Counted from the stretch's first letter, positions 1 to 8,346 are shown. The stretch is DNA of 64,000 nucleotides from Saccharibacillus alkalitolerans (GCF_011090185.1 NZ_JAAFGS010000007.1:186001-250000), one strand, 5' to 3'. Notes: generated by a model from the sequence alone, not told the origin. Program-made: numbers and translations.

Positions 1-2
1 TC

Positions 3-140
3 ATGTCGCTGTTCGGCGACAAAGCCTGGGCGCTGCCGAAATGGCTCGACCGCATTCTGCCGAACCTGGACGTGGAAGGCGACAAGCTGCTGGAAGAACT
101 GAAGGCGCAGGAAGCGGCGGAGGGTGCGAGAGGGCGTTAA
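3..140 (+). CDS. MMPL/RND-family transporter, C-terminal end only
   Basis: Only the last 45 codons are in the window; the gene continues off the left edge. The visible tail contains LPKWLDRILPNLDVEG followed by a charged, Ala/Glu-rich end. A Trp-Leu-Pro-Lys-Trp-Leu-Asp segment after the last membrane helix is common at the C-terminus of Firmicute MMPL transporters of the YdfJ/YdgH kind, which move lipids or drugs across the membrane using the proton gradient. No membrane helix is visible here, so the family call rests on this tail. A strong terminator follows directly. Confidence 0.55.
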   Translation: MSLFGDKAWALPKWLDRILPNLDVEGDKLLEELKAQEAAEGARGR

Positions 141-148
141 GAGAGTTG

Positions 149-178
149 AGGACCCGGCCTACAGCCGGGTCCTTTTTT
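149..178 (+). terminator. Rho-independent terminator after the MMPL gene
   Basis: A 9-bp GC-rich perfect stem (GGACCCGGC / GCCGGGTCC) with a 5-nt loop, followed by a T-run. It begins 9 nt after the stop codon. Confidence 0.9.
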
Positions 179-202
179 GATAGAAAAAAGATTCACTTCC
201 CG

Positions 203-691
203 TTATTCTTCCGTTGTTAATTGCTCGATCGTAGTCGATTCAAGCAGCTGCTCGCGCTTTTTCCCGCCGCTTGTGTACGTGATTTTGATTCGGCGGTCAG
301 AGGCGGGCTGCACGTGATTCAGCGAAACTTCCAACACCAACCGGCTTTCGCCTTCGACTTCGAAGCCTTGGATCTCTTCGAGATTGCCCAGATTTTCCCG
401 TTGATAGACGCCTACCGCTTTTTTCGGGTCGGCCCCGTGAAAAGCATAACGGATTCGATCGCTTTCTACGGTAATCGGGGTCCCGTCTTTTTTGACCAAC
501 TCCATGGATTCGATCGTTGCCGGATTTTTCCCCATCCATTCAAATGTCGTTACGATGAAATAGTTCTTATCGTTTTCAAACGTCGAGGTGGACATGTTAC
601 CCAGCTTGAACTCGTTTGCATACTCTCCGCCCGCGCGGGAGCATCCTGCCAGCAGAAAAATCAAGATAACGAAAAGACTTTTTATGTTCAA
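203..691 (-). CDS. Hypothetical lipoprotein
   Basis: 162 aa, starting with TTG at 691 behind an AAAGGAGG ribosome site. A short hydrophobic signal ends in the lipobox LAGC (Cys16), so the protein should be a lipid-anchored surface protein. The rest is a soluble, beta-rich-looking domain of about 140 residues with no catalytic motif I recognise. It is convergent with the upstream transporter and divergent from the cupin remnant. Function unknown. Confidence 0.75.
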   Translation of the reverse strand: MNIKSLFVILIFLLAGCSRAGGEYANEFKLGNMSTSTFENDKNYFIVTTFEWMGKNPATIESMELVKKDGTPITVESDRIRYAFHGADPKKAVGVYQRENLGNLEEIQGFEVEGESRLVLEVSLNHVQPASDRRIKITYTSGGKKREQLLESTTIEQLTTEE

Positions 692-843
692 ATCGGCTTC
701 TTCCTCCTTTGCTGAAATTAAACGTAATGAATGATTTTACAACTTTATGTTGGAAAGATTTGTGGCGCAGATCTAATTCTTTAATAAATGCATTTAAACC
801 CGTATAAACAAAAAAAGATTTTTTTAAAAGTCACAAGAATGAA

Positions 844-1029
844 ATGCAAAGCGAGATGTTCATCGACTTCCGCGACGTCCGAGTCAAGCTTGCTCAAGGA
901 GGTCTGTTCGTCGTGCCGAAAGGAGTCGAGCATAAGCCGTTTGCCGAGCGCGAGTGCCGGATCGAGAGCATGTGCATTTTCGCGGATGCGCACCGCGCAA
1001 GCTGCGTCTTTGTTTTGCGCGAAGGGTAA
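844..1029 (+). pseudogene. Remnant of a small cupin-domain protein
   Basis: A 61-codon frame carries the second half of a one-domain cupin: EMFIDFRD, VKLAQGGLFVVPKGVEHKP and then AERECRI, matching the usual order of acidic strand, 'G-x-x-x-VP-x-G-x-x-H' and 'AE-x-E'. The N-terminal half with the first metal-binding motif is missing, and the sequence upstream is AT-rich non-coding DNA. After about residue 45 the match ends in an unrelated tail. No ribosome site precedes it. I read this as a decayed internal fragment, not a working gene. Confidence 0.6.
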
Positions 1030-1085
1030 AAAGCCGAAGAAAAGCGGGCATTCGAATCTGCCCGATTTGCGAACGGAGGACTAGC

Positions 1086-2078
1086 ATGAACGAATGGTAT
1101 GGGGCGGCAGGATTGATTTTGATCGGGATCGCATTGATTGATTTCGTTTGGAGCACGCTGTGGGTGGAAGGCGGCGCGGGGCCGGTGACCCGGCGTCTGT
1201 CGACCGGCTTATGGAAGGTCTTTCACAAGTTGTTCGGCAGGCGGCCTCAGGCCTTGAGTTTAGCGGGACCGGTCATTCTATCGCTTACGGTATTGACCTG
1301 GGTCGTCATGCTTTGGGTGGGTTGGACGCTCGTTTTCGCTTCGGACCCGTCCGCGCTGTTCAATCCGCAAACGAATACGGAAGCTTCATGGGCGGAGCGG
1401 CTTTACTTTTCCGGCTATGTGCTCTTTACATTGGGTAACGGCAGCCTTGTTCCGAACGGTACACGCTGGGAGATGGCGACCGTGGCCGCGACCGGAACCG
1501 GAATGCTGTCCATCACTCTGGCGGCTACTTACCTGATCTCGGTGCTGAGCGCGACTGCCCAGAAGCGAGCTTTTGCCCAAAACGTATTCGGCATGGGCCG
1601 CAGCGGGGAAGAAATCGTGCTGTCCGCTTGGAACGGAAAGGATTTTCATCAGATTGATCTTCTGCTGCACGATTGCGCTTCCCAATTAAGCATGCTTACG
1701 GCCCAGCATCACGCCTATCCGATTCTCTATTACTACCGCAGCAAAAAAACGGAGCAGTCTGCGGTCGCTGCCGTCGCCGTGCTTGAAGACGCGCTTTCGC
1801 TGCTGCAGTTCGGCATGCGGCCTGCCGATCTCGTCAATACGCTGGTCTTGAAAGAAATGCGCTCCAGTATCGACAGTTACGTCAGTACGCTTCACGTCCG
1901 CCGCTTGCATGAAAAGGCTGAAATGCCCGAGCCGCCGAGTTTGTCCGCCCTCCGGGAGCGCGGCATTCCGGTGCGATCGGAAGCGGATTTCGAAGAAAAG
2001 CAGAAACAGGCTGCCGAACATCGAAGAAAGCTGTCGAATATTTTGCGGGCGAGCAGTTGGAGATGGCCAAGAAATTAA
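1086..2078 (+). CDS. Two-TM potassium-channel-like membrane protein
   Basis: 330 aa. The start at 1086 is chosen because CGGAGGA lies just upstream and the protein then opens directly with a membrane helix; a longer in-frame extension to 954 is non-coding in character. Helices lie at about residues 5-25 and 55-80, then a pore-loop-like segment with FTLGNGSLVPNG at about 120, and another helix at 140-165. The C-terminal 160 residues are cytoplasmic and helical. The arrangement resembles Ion_trans_2 channels, with TLGNG where a potassium filter normally reads T-V-G-Y-G. Ion selectivity is therefore uncertain. Confidence 0.7.
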   Translation: MNEWYGAAGLILIGIALIDFVWSTLWVEGGAGPVTRRLSTGLWKVFHKLFGRRPQALSLAGPVILSLTVLTWVVMLWVGWTLVFASDPSALFNPQTNTEASWAERLYFSGYVLFTLGNGSLVPNGTRWEMATVAATGTGMLSITLAATYLISVLSATAQKRAFAQNVFGMGRSGEEIVLSAWNGKDFHQIDLLLHDCASQLSMLTAQHHAYPILYYYRSKKTEQSAVAAVAVLEDALSLLQFGMRPADLVNTLVLKEMRSSIDSYVSTLHVRRLHEKAEMPEPPSLSALRERGIPVRSEADFEEKQKQAAEHRRKLSNILRASSWRWPRN

Positions 2079-2206
2079 AAGGTCGCGCACTCTTTTATAA
2101 CACGAGGATCGCTCTTACAGCGGAGCCGGTTCCGGTGTCTAAAGCGGGAAAGGTAATCTTTAGCGCTTGGCAAAACGCCGGTAATCCAAAGGCAGATTAT
2201 GTTTGA
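2063..2206 (+). CDS. Possible 47-aa small protein or gene remnant
   Basis: A short frame (MAKKLKGRALFY... to ...NPKADYV) starts inside the end of the channel gene, preceded by GGAG immediately upstream, which is too close for a normal ribosome site. The peptide is basic with no membrane helix or signal, and I recognise no family. It could be a remnant or a chance frame. From here to 2342 I see no gene. Confidence 0.2.
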   Translation: MAKKLKGRALFYNTRIALTAEPVPVSKAGKVIFSAWQNAGNPKADYV

Positions 2207-2342
2207 TCACGGCGGCGGCTACAGGAAGTCGGCTGCGCTGCCCAACGGCCGATCACGGCGCAGCTGGAAGCTGGAGCATACGACAATCTGCTCTCTGGTC
2301 AACTCGGTTTCTCAAGCGGAAATATATCTTACGTTTTCTAGT

Positions 2343-2378
2343 AAAAAGATGCGTCCCCTGAAGGGGCGCATCTTTTTA
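2343..2378. terminator. Bidirectional terminator
   Basis: GATGCGTCCCC / GGGGCGCATC stem with a TGAA loop, flanked by an A-run on the left and a T-run on the right. It can serve both the channel region and the minus-strand protease operon. Confidence 0.85.
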
Positions 2379-2416
2379 CGATTGCTGCGGTTAATACTAG
2401 AGTTATTTCAGTTGAA

Positions 2417-3067
2417 TTATTCAACTGGGGTCTCTTCGATAAAGCTTTGGAGTTCCGCTTTGGCTTCATTGCTGAGTTCTTTGTTTGATTCGTCAACGGG
2501 ATCGGAAATATTGACTTTCCCTTGATAAGTACCTAACGGCATATAGCCACCATCAGGATGTTTTTTTAAGAATAAAAGATATTCTTCATTTGGCTTGATT
2601 TCATTATAGTTCTCGTTAATGATCTTAACCTGCTGGCCTAAACTATCTGTAAAGATAGTATAAGGCTCGTAGATCATAATATCTTCGCCGATACCCAAAT
2701 CTTCTTTTGATTTTTGAAGATTTTTAATCTCTACTTTGGTTTCTGCCCAATACCATAATGGCACTCCGTTCTCATCAGGTTCTTCATTAACATATTTTAT
2801 TTCAGGGGAAGCTGTTGCCAGAACAACGAGGTCTGCCTCTGCTTCAAGTTCGCTTGATGCTTCATAGATTTGGGTTTCGCTGCTTGTTTTAATGATTTTC
2901 ATGTCATTTTTCTTCTGGCTATCAGCAGTAGCCGATCCCGCTTGTGCAGGGTTTGAAGGACTCGTGCTTTGTGGGATTTTTTCATTACTTAATGCGAAAA
3001 AAAGAGAAGCAGATAAAATTAAGGCGCCTGAAGGAATAAGAATTGTTTTTAGCGCTTTTCTATTCAT
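2417..3067 (-). CDS. Membrane-anchored extracellular protein, paralogue of the 3918-4631 lipoprotein
   Basis: 216 aa. An N-terminal hydrophobic segment (residues 8-26) without a lipobox suggests a membrane anchor. A linker follows, then a domain with ADLVVLATAS, a Trp/Tyr-containing strand, DIMIYEPY and EYLLFLKKHPDGGYMPLGTY. The same order (ADlVV, I-x-EPY, EYLLFL) occurs in the lipoprotein at 3918, so the two are paralogues. Its start overlaps the stop of the protease gene by 4 nt (ATGA), so the pair is co-translated. The region is AT-richer than its surroundings. The biochemical role is unknown; a partner or regulator of the protease is possible. Confidence 0.7.
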   Translation of the reverse strand: MNRKALKTILIPSGALILSASLFFALSNEKIPQSTSPSNPAQAGSATADSQKKNDMKIIKTSSETQIYEASSELEAEADLVVLATASPEIKYVNEEPDENGVPLWYWAETKVEIKNLQKSKEDLGIGEDIMIYEPYTIFTDSLGQQVKIINENYNEIKPNEEYLLFLKKHPDGGYMPLGTYQGKVNISDPVDESNKELSNEAKAELQSFIEETPVE

Positions 3068-3663
3068 ATTGACAACACTCCTTTAATTTCCGTATAAGCT
3101 TTTAATCCATTCTTATCGTCTGTTTGGAGCGTATAGTATTTGTTATCGCCCTGTCTCATTATTGCCTTTGTTGATTCATCAGTGACACGGGCAAGTCCCA
3201 TTACATGACCGAACTCGTGAATCATGACTTTTTCTCTAAGCACAGGGTTTTCTGTTTTCAGTTCCGGGTTGTTAATTCTTACTCTTGAGTAAGCGTATAC
3301 TCCTGTCCAGCTCTGGTTTTTTCCGGAGATGTGAGTGTAGTTATAAGTATCTGCCCAGTCTGTAGTGTGCAAATCGCCAGCATATACTTTGACATCTGCA
3401 GCACTAGCAGTAGTAGTTCCGGCTGTTTTCATATGGCTGGAAATTCCATTCCATGATAAGTAGCCGGTCTTCGAAACACCACTATACCCGTAAGATGACA
3501 CCGTAGGATCAAGATAGACGTGGAGATCTGGTGCTGTACTTCCGGAGAGGCTAGTGACCCAACGTCCACCGAACAGTGTGTAAGCATAAGTACTAGAGGA
3601 AGCAGAGAAGAGTAGCGTAGCGGCGGCGATAGTAACTAAAGCTTTTTTGATAATTTTCTTCAT
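3064..3663 (-). CDS. Secreted matrixin-like metalloprotease with altered third zinc ligand
   Basis: 199 aa with a clear signal peptide (basic start, hydrophobic core, cleavage near SSTYA). The zinc motif is HEFGHVMGLARVTD and is followed by a Met-turn-like AIMRQG, the layout of matrixin/metzincin proteases. In that family the third ligand, six residues after the second His, is His or Asp; here it is Arg (codon CGT, one transition from CAT). The gene precedes and overlaps an anchored-protein gene. The fold call is firm; whether it still binds zinc and cleaves is open. Confidence 0.8.
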   Translation of the reverse strand: MKKIIKKALVTIAAATLLFSASSSTYAYTLFGGRWVTSLSGSTAPDLHVYLDPTVSSYGYSGVSKTGYLSWNGISSHMKTAGTTTASAADVKVYAGDLHTTDWADTYNYTHISGKNQSWTGVYAYSRVRINNPELKTENPVLREKVMIHEFGHVMGLARVTDESTKAIMRQGDNKYYTLQTDDKNGLKAYTEIKGVLSI

Positions 3664-3917
3664 ATGGACCTTCTAAAATAGTTCTTACCAACATAGGCCT
3701 ATATTTTTTGAGAAAGTTTCTTTTTTTGAATTTTTTTAAAAAAGGAAAATAAGCGCAGTTAGAATAGCGCTTTCCTATGTGCTAAAAAGCATACTTTTCG
3801 GAGAGATACCTCGTCTATGCACCAGGCGGTACGGCCGATCCGGGGCGAGGACCGGAATTATCGGGTTCCGTTCGCACCGATCGGAGAAGGTCCGCGAACA
3901 AAACGGAGGTATCGAAC

Positions 3918-4631
3918 ATGCAAAAAAAATCGATGATTTTGGCTTTATCCGGCGTACTGACACTGAGTTTGGGACTCGGCGGCTGCGCGAATCCCGACAG
4001 CGGCGGCGCACCGGAAGCCGCTTCGGAAACGCCCGCCGCTTCTGGCGGTCAGGCGAAGGAAGAAGCGAATAAACCGGCCGCGCCTGCGCAGCCGGCCGAA
4101 TCGGCGGAGCCGACCGAAGGGGCTGCCGGGAAGACGGAGAGCCTGCGCGAAGAAAAAATCGAAGTAGGCCACGCCGTGTTCCTGACCGCGGACGACGCCG
4201 AAGAGCAGTCCGATGCGGTAGTGCGCGTCACGGCCACCGCAGACCGGGAAACGGTCGTGGAAGAAGACGCGGGGGAAACGATCGGGAGCACCATCACCCG
4301 AGCGAAAGTGTCGAAAATCTACAAAGACTCGGACAAGCAGGCGATCGGCGGTGAAATTGCCGTTATGGAGCCTTATTACGCAGCGAAAGACGACAACAAC
4401 GATCCGGTACAGTACTATTATGAAGAGTATGTGCCGATGCGCGAAGGAAAAGAATACATCTTATTCCTGGTGTGGGACGAGACGCATCAGGCGTACTGGG
4501 TCAACGCGCTGGAGCAGGGAGAGCATCCGCTCGACAGCAGCGAAATCCGCGCGGCGTCCGGACAAGCCGGAGACGGCGACGAACAGTATCTGGCGCTGCG
4601 GAAAAGCGTGTTGGAGAAGTACATGAATTAA
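3918..4631 (+). CDS. Lipoprotein, paralogue of the anchored protein at 2417-3067
   Basis: 237 aa, start at 3918 behind ACGGAGG. The signal ends in LGGC (lipobox, Cys24), followed by an Ala/Glu/Pro-rich low-complexity linker to about residue 75. The folded part holds SDAVVRVTA, GEIAVMEPYYAAKDD and EYILFLVWDETHQAYWVN, the same motif order as the minus-strand protein across the divergent promoter region. Unlike that pair it has the GC-rich codon use of the surrounding genome. Function unknown; it is probably displayed on the outer face of the membrane. Confidence 0.75.
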   Translation: MQKKSMILALSGVLTLSLGLGGCANPDSGGAPEAASETPAASGGQAKEEANKPAAPAQPAESAEPTEGAAGKTESLREEKIEVGHAVFLTADDAEEQSDAVVRVTATADRETVVEEDAGETIGSTITRAKVSKIYKDSDKQAIGGEIAVMEPYYAAKDDNNDPVQYYYEEYVPMREGKEYILFLVWDETHQAYWVNALEQGEHPLDSSEIRAASGQAGDGDEQYLALRKSVLEKYMN

Positions 4632-4654
4632 AAGCGAATCATAGGCGTCTGCGC

Positions 4655-4700
4655 AAAAAGCTCAACCGGATCTGGGACCAGATCCAATTGAGCTTTTTTT
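4655..4700 (+). terminator. Rho-independent terminator
   Basis: Long stem AAGCTCAA..GGATCTGG / CCAGATCC..TTGAGCTT with a 2-nt tip, followed by a run of seven T. Confidence 0.9.
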
Positions 4701-5099
4701 GTTCTGTCTTTTACGGCTGTTCGTCCCCATCTTCATCACTGGTTTGGATGCTGCCCGAATGACTGAAGCGCATGCTTCCGAACTTTAACGCGAGAGGTAC
4801 CGTTTTATGCTAAGCCGGAAAGAAGGAGTGCGCCGTCGCGGAGAACGGGGACAGCCAGCGTTTCGTTTTTTGTTAATCTGCTGTGCACGCGTTTTCAATT
4901 TTCAAAGTGAAATTATAATTTTTCGCAATAAGGACGGAAGGCTTATTACTTATTTATCAAGCAATGATACTATTTAAAGGATGATGCCTAATTTATGGTT
5001 CAAAAGGTTTGAAAAGAGGGGGGATGAATATGAATCGCCTCATCTTCAACTTTACTTCGATCGGCGGGAAGTCAAAATGCGGCGAAAGGGATGGGGCGA
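4701..5099. other. Intergenic region with no supported gene
   Basis: The right part is AT-rich (about 4900-4990) and probably holds the promoter of the next gene. A strong GAGGGGGG ribosome site precedes an ATG at 5030, but that frame has shadow-like composition and runs into the next gene out of frame. I do not call it a gene. Confidence 0.5.
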
Positions 5100-5813
5100 A
5101 TGAGCGGCGAGATGACAGGGAGGATCGCGATCAACGCTGCGGCACTGCTGATCGTTACGGCGATCTGGTTCGTCCTGGGTTCTCGGGATCTGTACGCGCG
5201 GCAGATCGTTCCTCTGTATTATGCCGGAGGAGTGCTGCTGATCGCAGCCGTGCTGTTTGTATTGAATCGGTGGGGGATGAAGGCCTCTCTTCCGTTCACG
5301 CTGGCGTCGATCGGGCTGGCCTTGGTGCTTTTCATCGCGATCAGCAGGCCGGTCGCCGCCAATCCGCTGTATCGGGACGTGCTGGGCCATTATTACGAAA
5401 GGTTTCAGGCCGACACGCTGCTGCGGTTTCCCGCCTACATGCGTGCGGAACATAATTACGTCACGGTTATTCGTGCGCTCGAAGACGCCGGCGTCCGCGC
5501 GAACACCATTGAGGGGGGAATCGGCGAAGGCAGCGGACCGGAGCAGGTCGACGGCGATCGTACCAAGGCGCAGGTCGTCTATTTGATCAACGGCGACACC
5601 TATGCGATCTTCGATTGGAAGGATCGCCGGGTGCTCGGCGTTCGGCCGGCGGCTTCGCTGCTCGAAGAGGCCGAAGCGGAATTGAAGGCGGACCAAGCCG
5701 TCGATTCGCGGCATCTCAAAGCCTATCTGATTCTATTCCGTTTGACATCCGGCGGCTCGCAGGGATTTTACGTGTATGCCAGAGACGGCGAACTCAAGCT
5801 GGTCGCCCGATAA
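5100..5813 (+). CDS. Hypothetical membrane protein
   Basis: About 237 aa. I prefer the ATG at 5100 (GGGG four bases upstream) over the in-frame ATG at 5091, whose ribosome site would touch it. Three hydrophobic helices fill residues 10-85 (IAINAAALLIVTAIWFVL and two further), then comes a roughly 140-residue extracytoplasmic or cytoplasmic domain rich in acidic residues with no motif I know. It stands alone, bounded by a terminator. Not recognised. Confidence 0.65.
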   Translation: MSGEMTGRIAINAAALLIVTAIWFVLGSRDLYARQIVPLYYAGGVLLIAAVLFVLNRWGMKASLPFTLASIGLALVLFIAISRPVAANPLYRDVLGHYYERFQADTLLRFPAYMRAEHNYVTVIRALEDAGVRANTIEGGIGEGSGPEQVDGDRTKAQVVYLINGDTYAIFDWKDRRVLGVRPAASLLEEAEAELKADQAVDSRHLKAYLILFRLTSGGSQGFYVYARDGELKLVAR

Positions 5814-5828
5814 CCAGATATGCCGAAA

Positions 5829-5866
5829 GCCCGGTCCGGTCTGCTTGCAGACCCGGTCGGGTTTTT
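5829..5866 (+). terminator. Rho-independent terminator
   Basis: GCCCGGTCCGGTCTGC / GCAGACCCGGTCGGG stem with a 2-nt loop, then TTTTT. Confidence 0.85.
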
Positions 5867-5901
5867 CGTCGTTTCCGCTTCTGCGCCCGAACGCTCGGTT
5901 C

Positions 5902-6792
5902 CTATCGTTCGGCTCCGAGCCTCGCTCTCTGCGCGTAAGCCTCCGGCGTCACGCCGACGACCGCTTTGAAATCTTTGATAAAATGCGCTTGATCGTGATA
6001 GCCGAGCTCGTGCGACAGGTCGAGCAGAATCGGCCGCGAACCGTTCGGACCGCCGCGTTCCAGCGCGTCGGCCGCTTCCTGGAGCCGGTGCAGCCGGATG
6101 ACCCATTTGGGAGCGAGTCCGATCCGGCGGCTGAACAGGCGCTGCAGCGTCCTTTTTTCGATGTCGAAAGCGGCGCACAGTCCGTCCACCTTCGTCAATT
6201 CGCGGTCTTCCGCGATTCGGCGGGTCATGTCGTGCAGCAGAGCCGTTTCCGCGTCCATAACCGGCGATGCGTCCAGCAGCAGCCGATCGAGCAGGGCGAC
6301 CATGCCGGAATCGTCCGACTCGGCCAGCGCCCGCTCCAGTTCCGCGCCGGAAGCGGCGATGATCCGGTCGACGGGAATCGGCCGCCCGTCCAGTTCGGCC
6401 AGCGATTCGCGGTAAAAAGGATAGAAGCCGCCGGGCCGGAACTTGACGCCGAACACGCGGCCTTGGCCGGAAAGGGGCTTCGAAAATCTCGACGGCGAAG
6501 GCGGGAAGCCGAATGTCCGGCCCGGCTCGATGACCAGATTCACGCACGGATTGGGCACGACATCCTGGCGGTATGGTTCGGCGTCGGTCAAATCCCATTC
6601 GACCGTCCAATAATGGCGGACGAATCCGGCCAACTTGGGAGACGGGTCATAGCGGAGCAGCCGAAATTTCTCGCGGCCTTCGCGGGGGCGAAGCACGCCG
6701 AGCCCCGGCTCGGACGAGTCGAAAAAGGGAGTTCTCGGAGCGGCCGGGCCGCCCGGCGGCAGACGGTTCGGAACCGATAATCGGCTTTGCAT
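5902..6792 (-). CDS. AraC-family transcriptional regulator
   Basis: 296 aa from the ATG at 6792, placed 8 nt after AGGAGG; an in-frame ATG at 6798 sits too close. Residues 40-180 form the N-terminal sensing domain found in AraC proteins of the DUF6597 kind (FVRHYWTVEWDL, PNPCVNLVIEPG, FGVKFRPGGFYPF). The C-terminal 100 residues carry two helix-turn-helix motifs, ending in ELGYHDQAHFIKDFKAVVGVTPEAY, the AraC signature. It is divergent from the SRPBCC gene at 6980, its most likely target. Confidence 0.88.
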   Translation of the reverse strand: MQSRLSVPNRLPPGGPAAPRTPFFDSSEPGLGVLRPREGREKFRLLRYDPSPKLAGFVRHYWTVEWDLTDAEPYRQDVVPNPCVNLVIEPGRTFGFPPSPSRFSKPLSGQGRVFGVKFRPGGFYPFYRESLAELDGRPIPVDRIIAASGAELERALAESDDSGMVALLDRLLLDASPVMDAETALLHDMTRRIAEDRELTKVDGLCAAFDIEKRTLQRLFSRRIGLAPKWVIRLHRLQEAADALERGGPNGSRPILLDLSHELGYHDQAHFIKDFKAVVGVTPEAYAQRARLGAER

Positions 6793-6979
6793 CGTCATTG
6801 TCCTCCTGCGGCGCGCTTCCGGGTAACGCGTCGGATTCCCGCCGCCCGGTCTGTCGCGTTTTTACTATGCGAATGTACGTTCTTCAAGTTAAGCTGATTG
6901 TAACACGGAAGGCGCGGCCGCGCGAGACGCAAAAGCGGCGCGGACGTTTTCCGAATCGATCCAACGGGAGGAATATGCA

Positions 6980-7429
6980 ATGAAGCTGGAATACGTGATT
7001 TATGTCGACGCATCGCCGGAAAAAGTATGGGAAGCGCTGGTGTCGCCGGAAGGGACGAGAGCCGTCTTTTTCGGATCGCGGCTGAAGTCTTCGTTCGAGG
7101 TGGGCGCGCCGTTCGAGTATGTGGGCCCCGGCAGCGACGGCGGGGAAACGGTACATGTCTACGGGGGCGTCCTGGCGTTCGAACCGGGCCGCCGGCTCAG
7201 CTATTCCGAACATCCGGGGCCGTCGTATTACGACAATCACGCCGAGCTGCGCACGCGGGTGACTTTCGAATTGGAACCGTCGGGGAGCTGTACCAAATTG
7301 ACGCTGATCAACGACGAATGGACCGAGAACCACCCGGGCTTCGGCAATGCGAGCGGCGCCTGGCCGATGGTGATCAGCTCGATCAAGACGTGGTGCGAAA
7401 CGGGCAAAACGCTGGATTTCGGCTGGTAG
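6980..7429 (+). CDS. SRPBCC/AHSA1-family protein
   Basis: 149 aa, start behind GGGAGGA. The pattern YVIYVDASPEKVWEALVSP, G-G-V-L-A-F-E-P-G-R-R-L-S-Y-S and TFELEPSGSCTKLTLINDEW, with a C-terminal helix (GAWPMVISSIKTWCETG), is that of activator-of-Hsp90-like START-fold proteins, which bind hydrophobic ligands in a helix-grip pocket. The ligand is unknown. It is divergently arranged with the AraC gene, 187 bp away. Confidence 0.85.
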   Translation: MKLEYVIYVDASPEKVWEALVSPEGTRAVFFGSRLKSSFEVGAPFEYVGPGSDGGETVHVYGGVLAFEPGRRLSYSEHPGPSYYDNHAELRTRVTFELEPSGSCTKLTLINDEWTENHPGFGNASGAWPMVISSIKTWCETGKTLDFGW

Positions 7430-7485
7430 GAAGCGAAACGGCGCGGCTCTCTCCAAAATCTTTTTGCTTATTTTCGGGAATTCGC

Positions 7486-7516
7486 TTGACTTGGAGTATG
7501 CTCCAGGTAGTAGTCT
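7486..7516 (+). promoter_or_regulatory. MerR-type promoter with dyad in a 19-bp spacer
   Basis: TTGACT (7486-7491) and TAGTCT (7511-7516) are separated by 19 bp, two longer than normal. The spacer holds TGGAG-TATG-CTCCA. This is the hallmark of a promoter activated by a MerR-family protein that untwists the spacer; a MerR gene lies at 8347. Confidence 0.8.
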
Positions 7517-7561
7517 GGGCTCAAGCGGCCGCTGAATACGATTCCGAGGAGATGAGCAACG

Positions 7562-8284
7562 ATGCAGAAGCAGACGGTTTTCATTACGGGTGCCAATAAA
7601 GGGATCGGTTACGAAACGGCAAGGCAGCTCGGCAAACAGGGTTACTTCGTCTTGTTGGGAGCGCGCGGCGAAGACAGCGGCCGGGAAGCGGTTGAACGGC
7701 TGCGCGAAGAAGGCGTCGAAGCCGAGCATATCCGGATCGATGTCGCGAGTCCGTCCGCTATCGCGGCTGCGGCCGAACAGATCGCGTCCCTTACGCCTTC
7801 GCTGGACGTGCTGATCAACAATGCCGGAATAGGCGCGGGAGGCAACGTTCCGAGCGAGCAGAACATCGAGGACGTCCGCCGCGTATACGAAGTCAACGTG
7901 TTCGGTCCCATCCAGATCATTCAAGCGCTGCTGCCTTTATTGAAAAAAGCGCCGCTCGGCCGCATCGTGAACGTGTCCAGCGGGCTGGGTTCCCTGACGT
8001 TCAACAGCGATCCGAACCACGAGCATTACGGAGCCAATCCGCTGGATTACAACAGTTCCAAGACGGCGCTGAACGCCGTGACCGTCCTGTTCGCCAAAGA
8101 ATTCGCCGGAACCCCGCTCAAGATCAACGCCGTCGACCCCGGTTATACCGCGACCGACCTGAACGGGCACAGCGGGACGCGCACCGTCTCGCATTCCGCC
8201 GGCACCGTAGCGAAGCTTGCCTTGATCGGCGAGGACGGTCCGTCGGGACGATTCTTCGACGAAAACGGCGAGATTCCCTGGTAA
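7562..8284 (+). CDS. Short-chain dehydrogenase/reductase (SDR)
   Basis: 240 aa classical SDR: TGANKGIG cofactor loop at residues 9-16, NNAG at about 88, catalytic Ser in NVSSGLG and the YNSSK catalytic Tyr/Lys pair, then DPGYTATDL. It reduces or oxidises a small carbonyl or alcohol with NAD(P)H; Arg35 after the second strand favours NADPH. The substrate is unknown. It is transcribed from the MerR-type promoter and followed by the merR gene, so it is likely an aldehyde or electrophile stress response gene. Confidence 0.9.
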   Translation: MQKQTVFITGANKGIGYETARQLGKQGYFVLLGARGEDSGREAVERLREEGVEAEHIRIDVASPSAIAAAAEQIASLTPSLDVLINNAGIGAGGNVPSEQNIEDVRRVYEVNVFGPIQIIQALLPLLKKAPLGRIVNVSSGLGSLTFNSDPNHEHYGANPLDYNSSKTALNAVTVLFAKEFAGTPLKINAVDPGYTATDLNGHSGTRTVSHSAGTVAKLALIGEDGPSGRFFDENGEIPW

Positions 8285-8346
8285 GATACGGCTGACATTC
8301 GCATGATTCGCCGAAGGGCGCGCATGCAGGAAGGAGCGTGAATGCC

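Noticed and set aside
954-1085. N-terminal extension of the channel gene
   Set aside because: Overlaps the cupin remnant and lacks a ribosome site; the ATG at 1086 has one.
2199-2525. 108-codon plus-strand frame across the terminator at 2343
   Set aside because: It crosses a strong bidirectional terminator and the end of the minus-strand gene, with no ribosome site or family.
5009-5455. Frame starting behind a strong GAGGGGGG site before the 5100 gene
   Set aside because: After the first residues it is an out-of-frame reading of the membrane protein gene. The ribosome site is noted but no gene is called.
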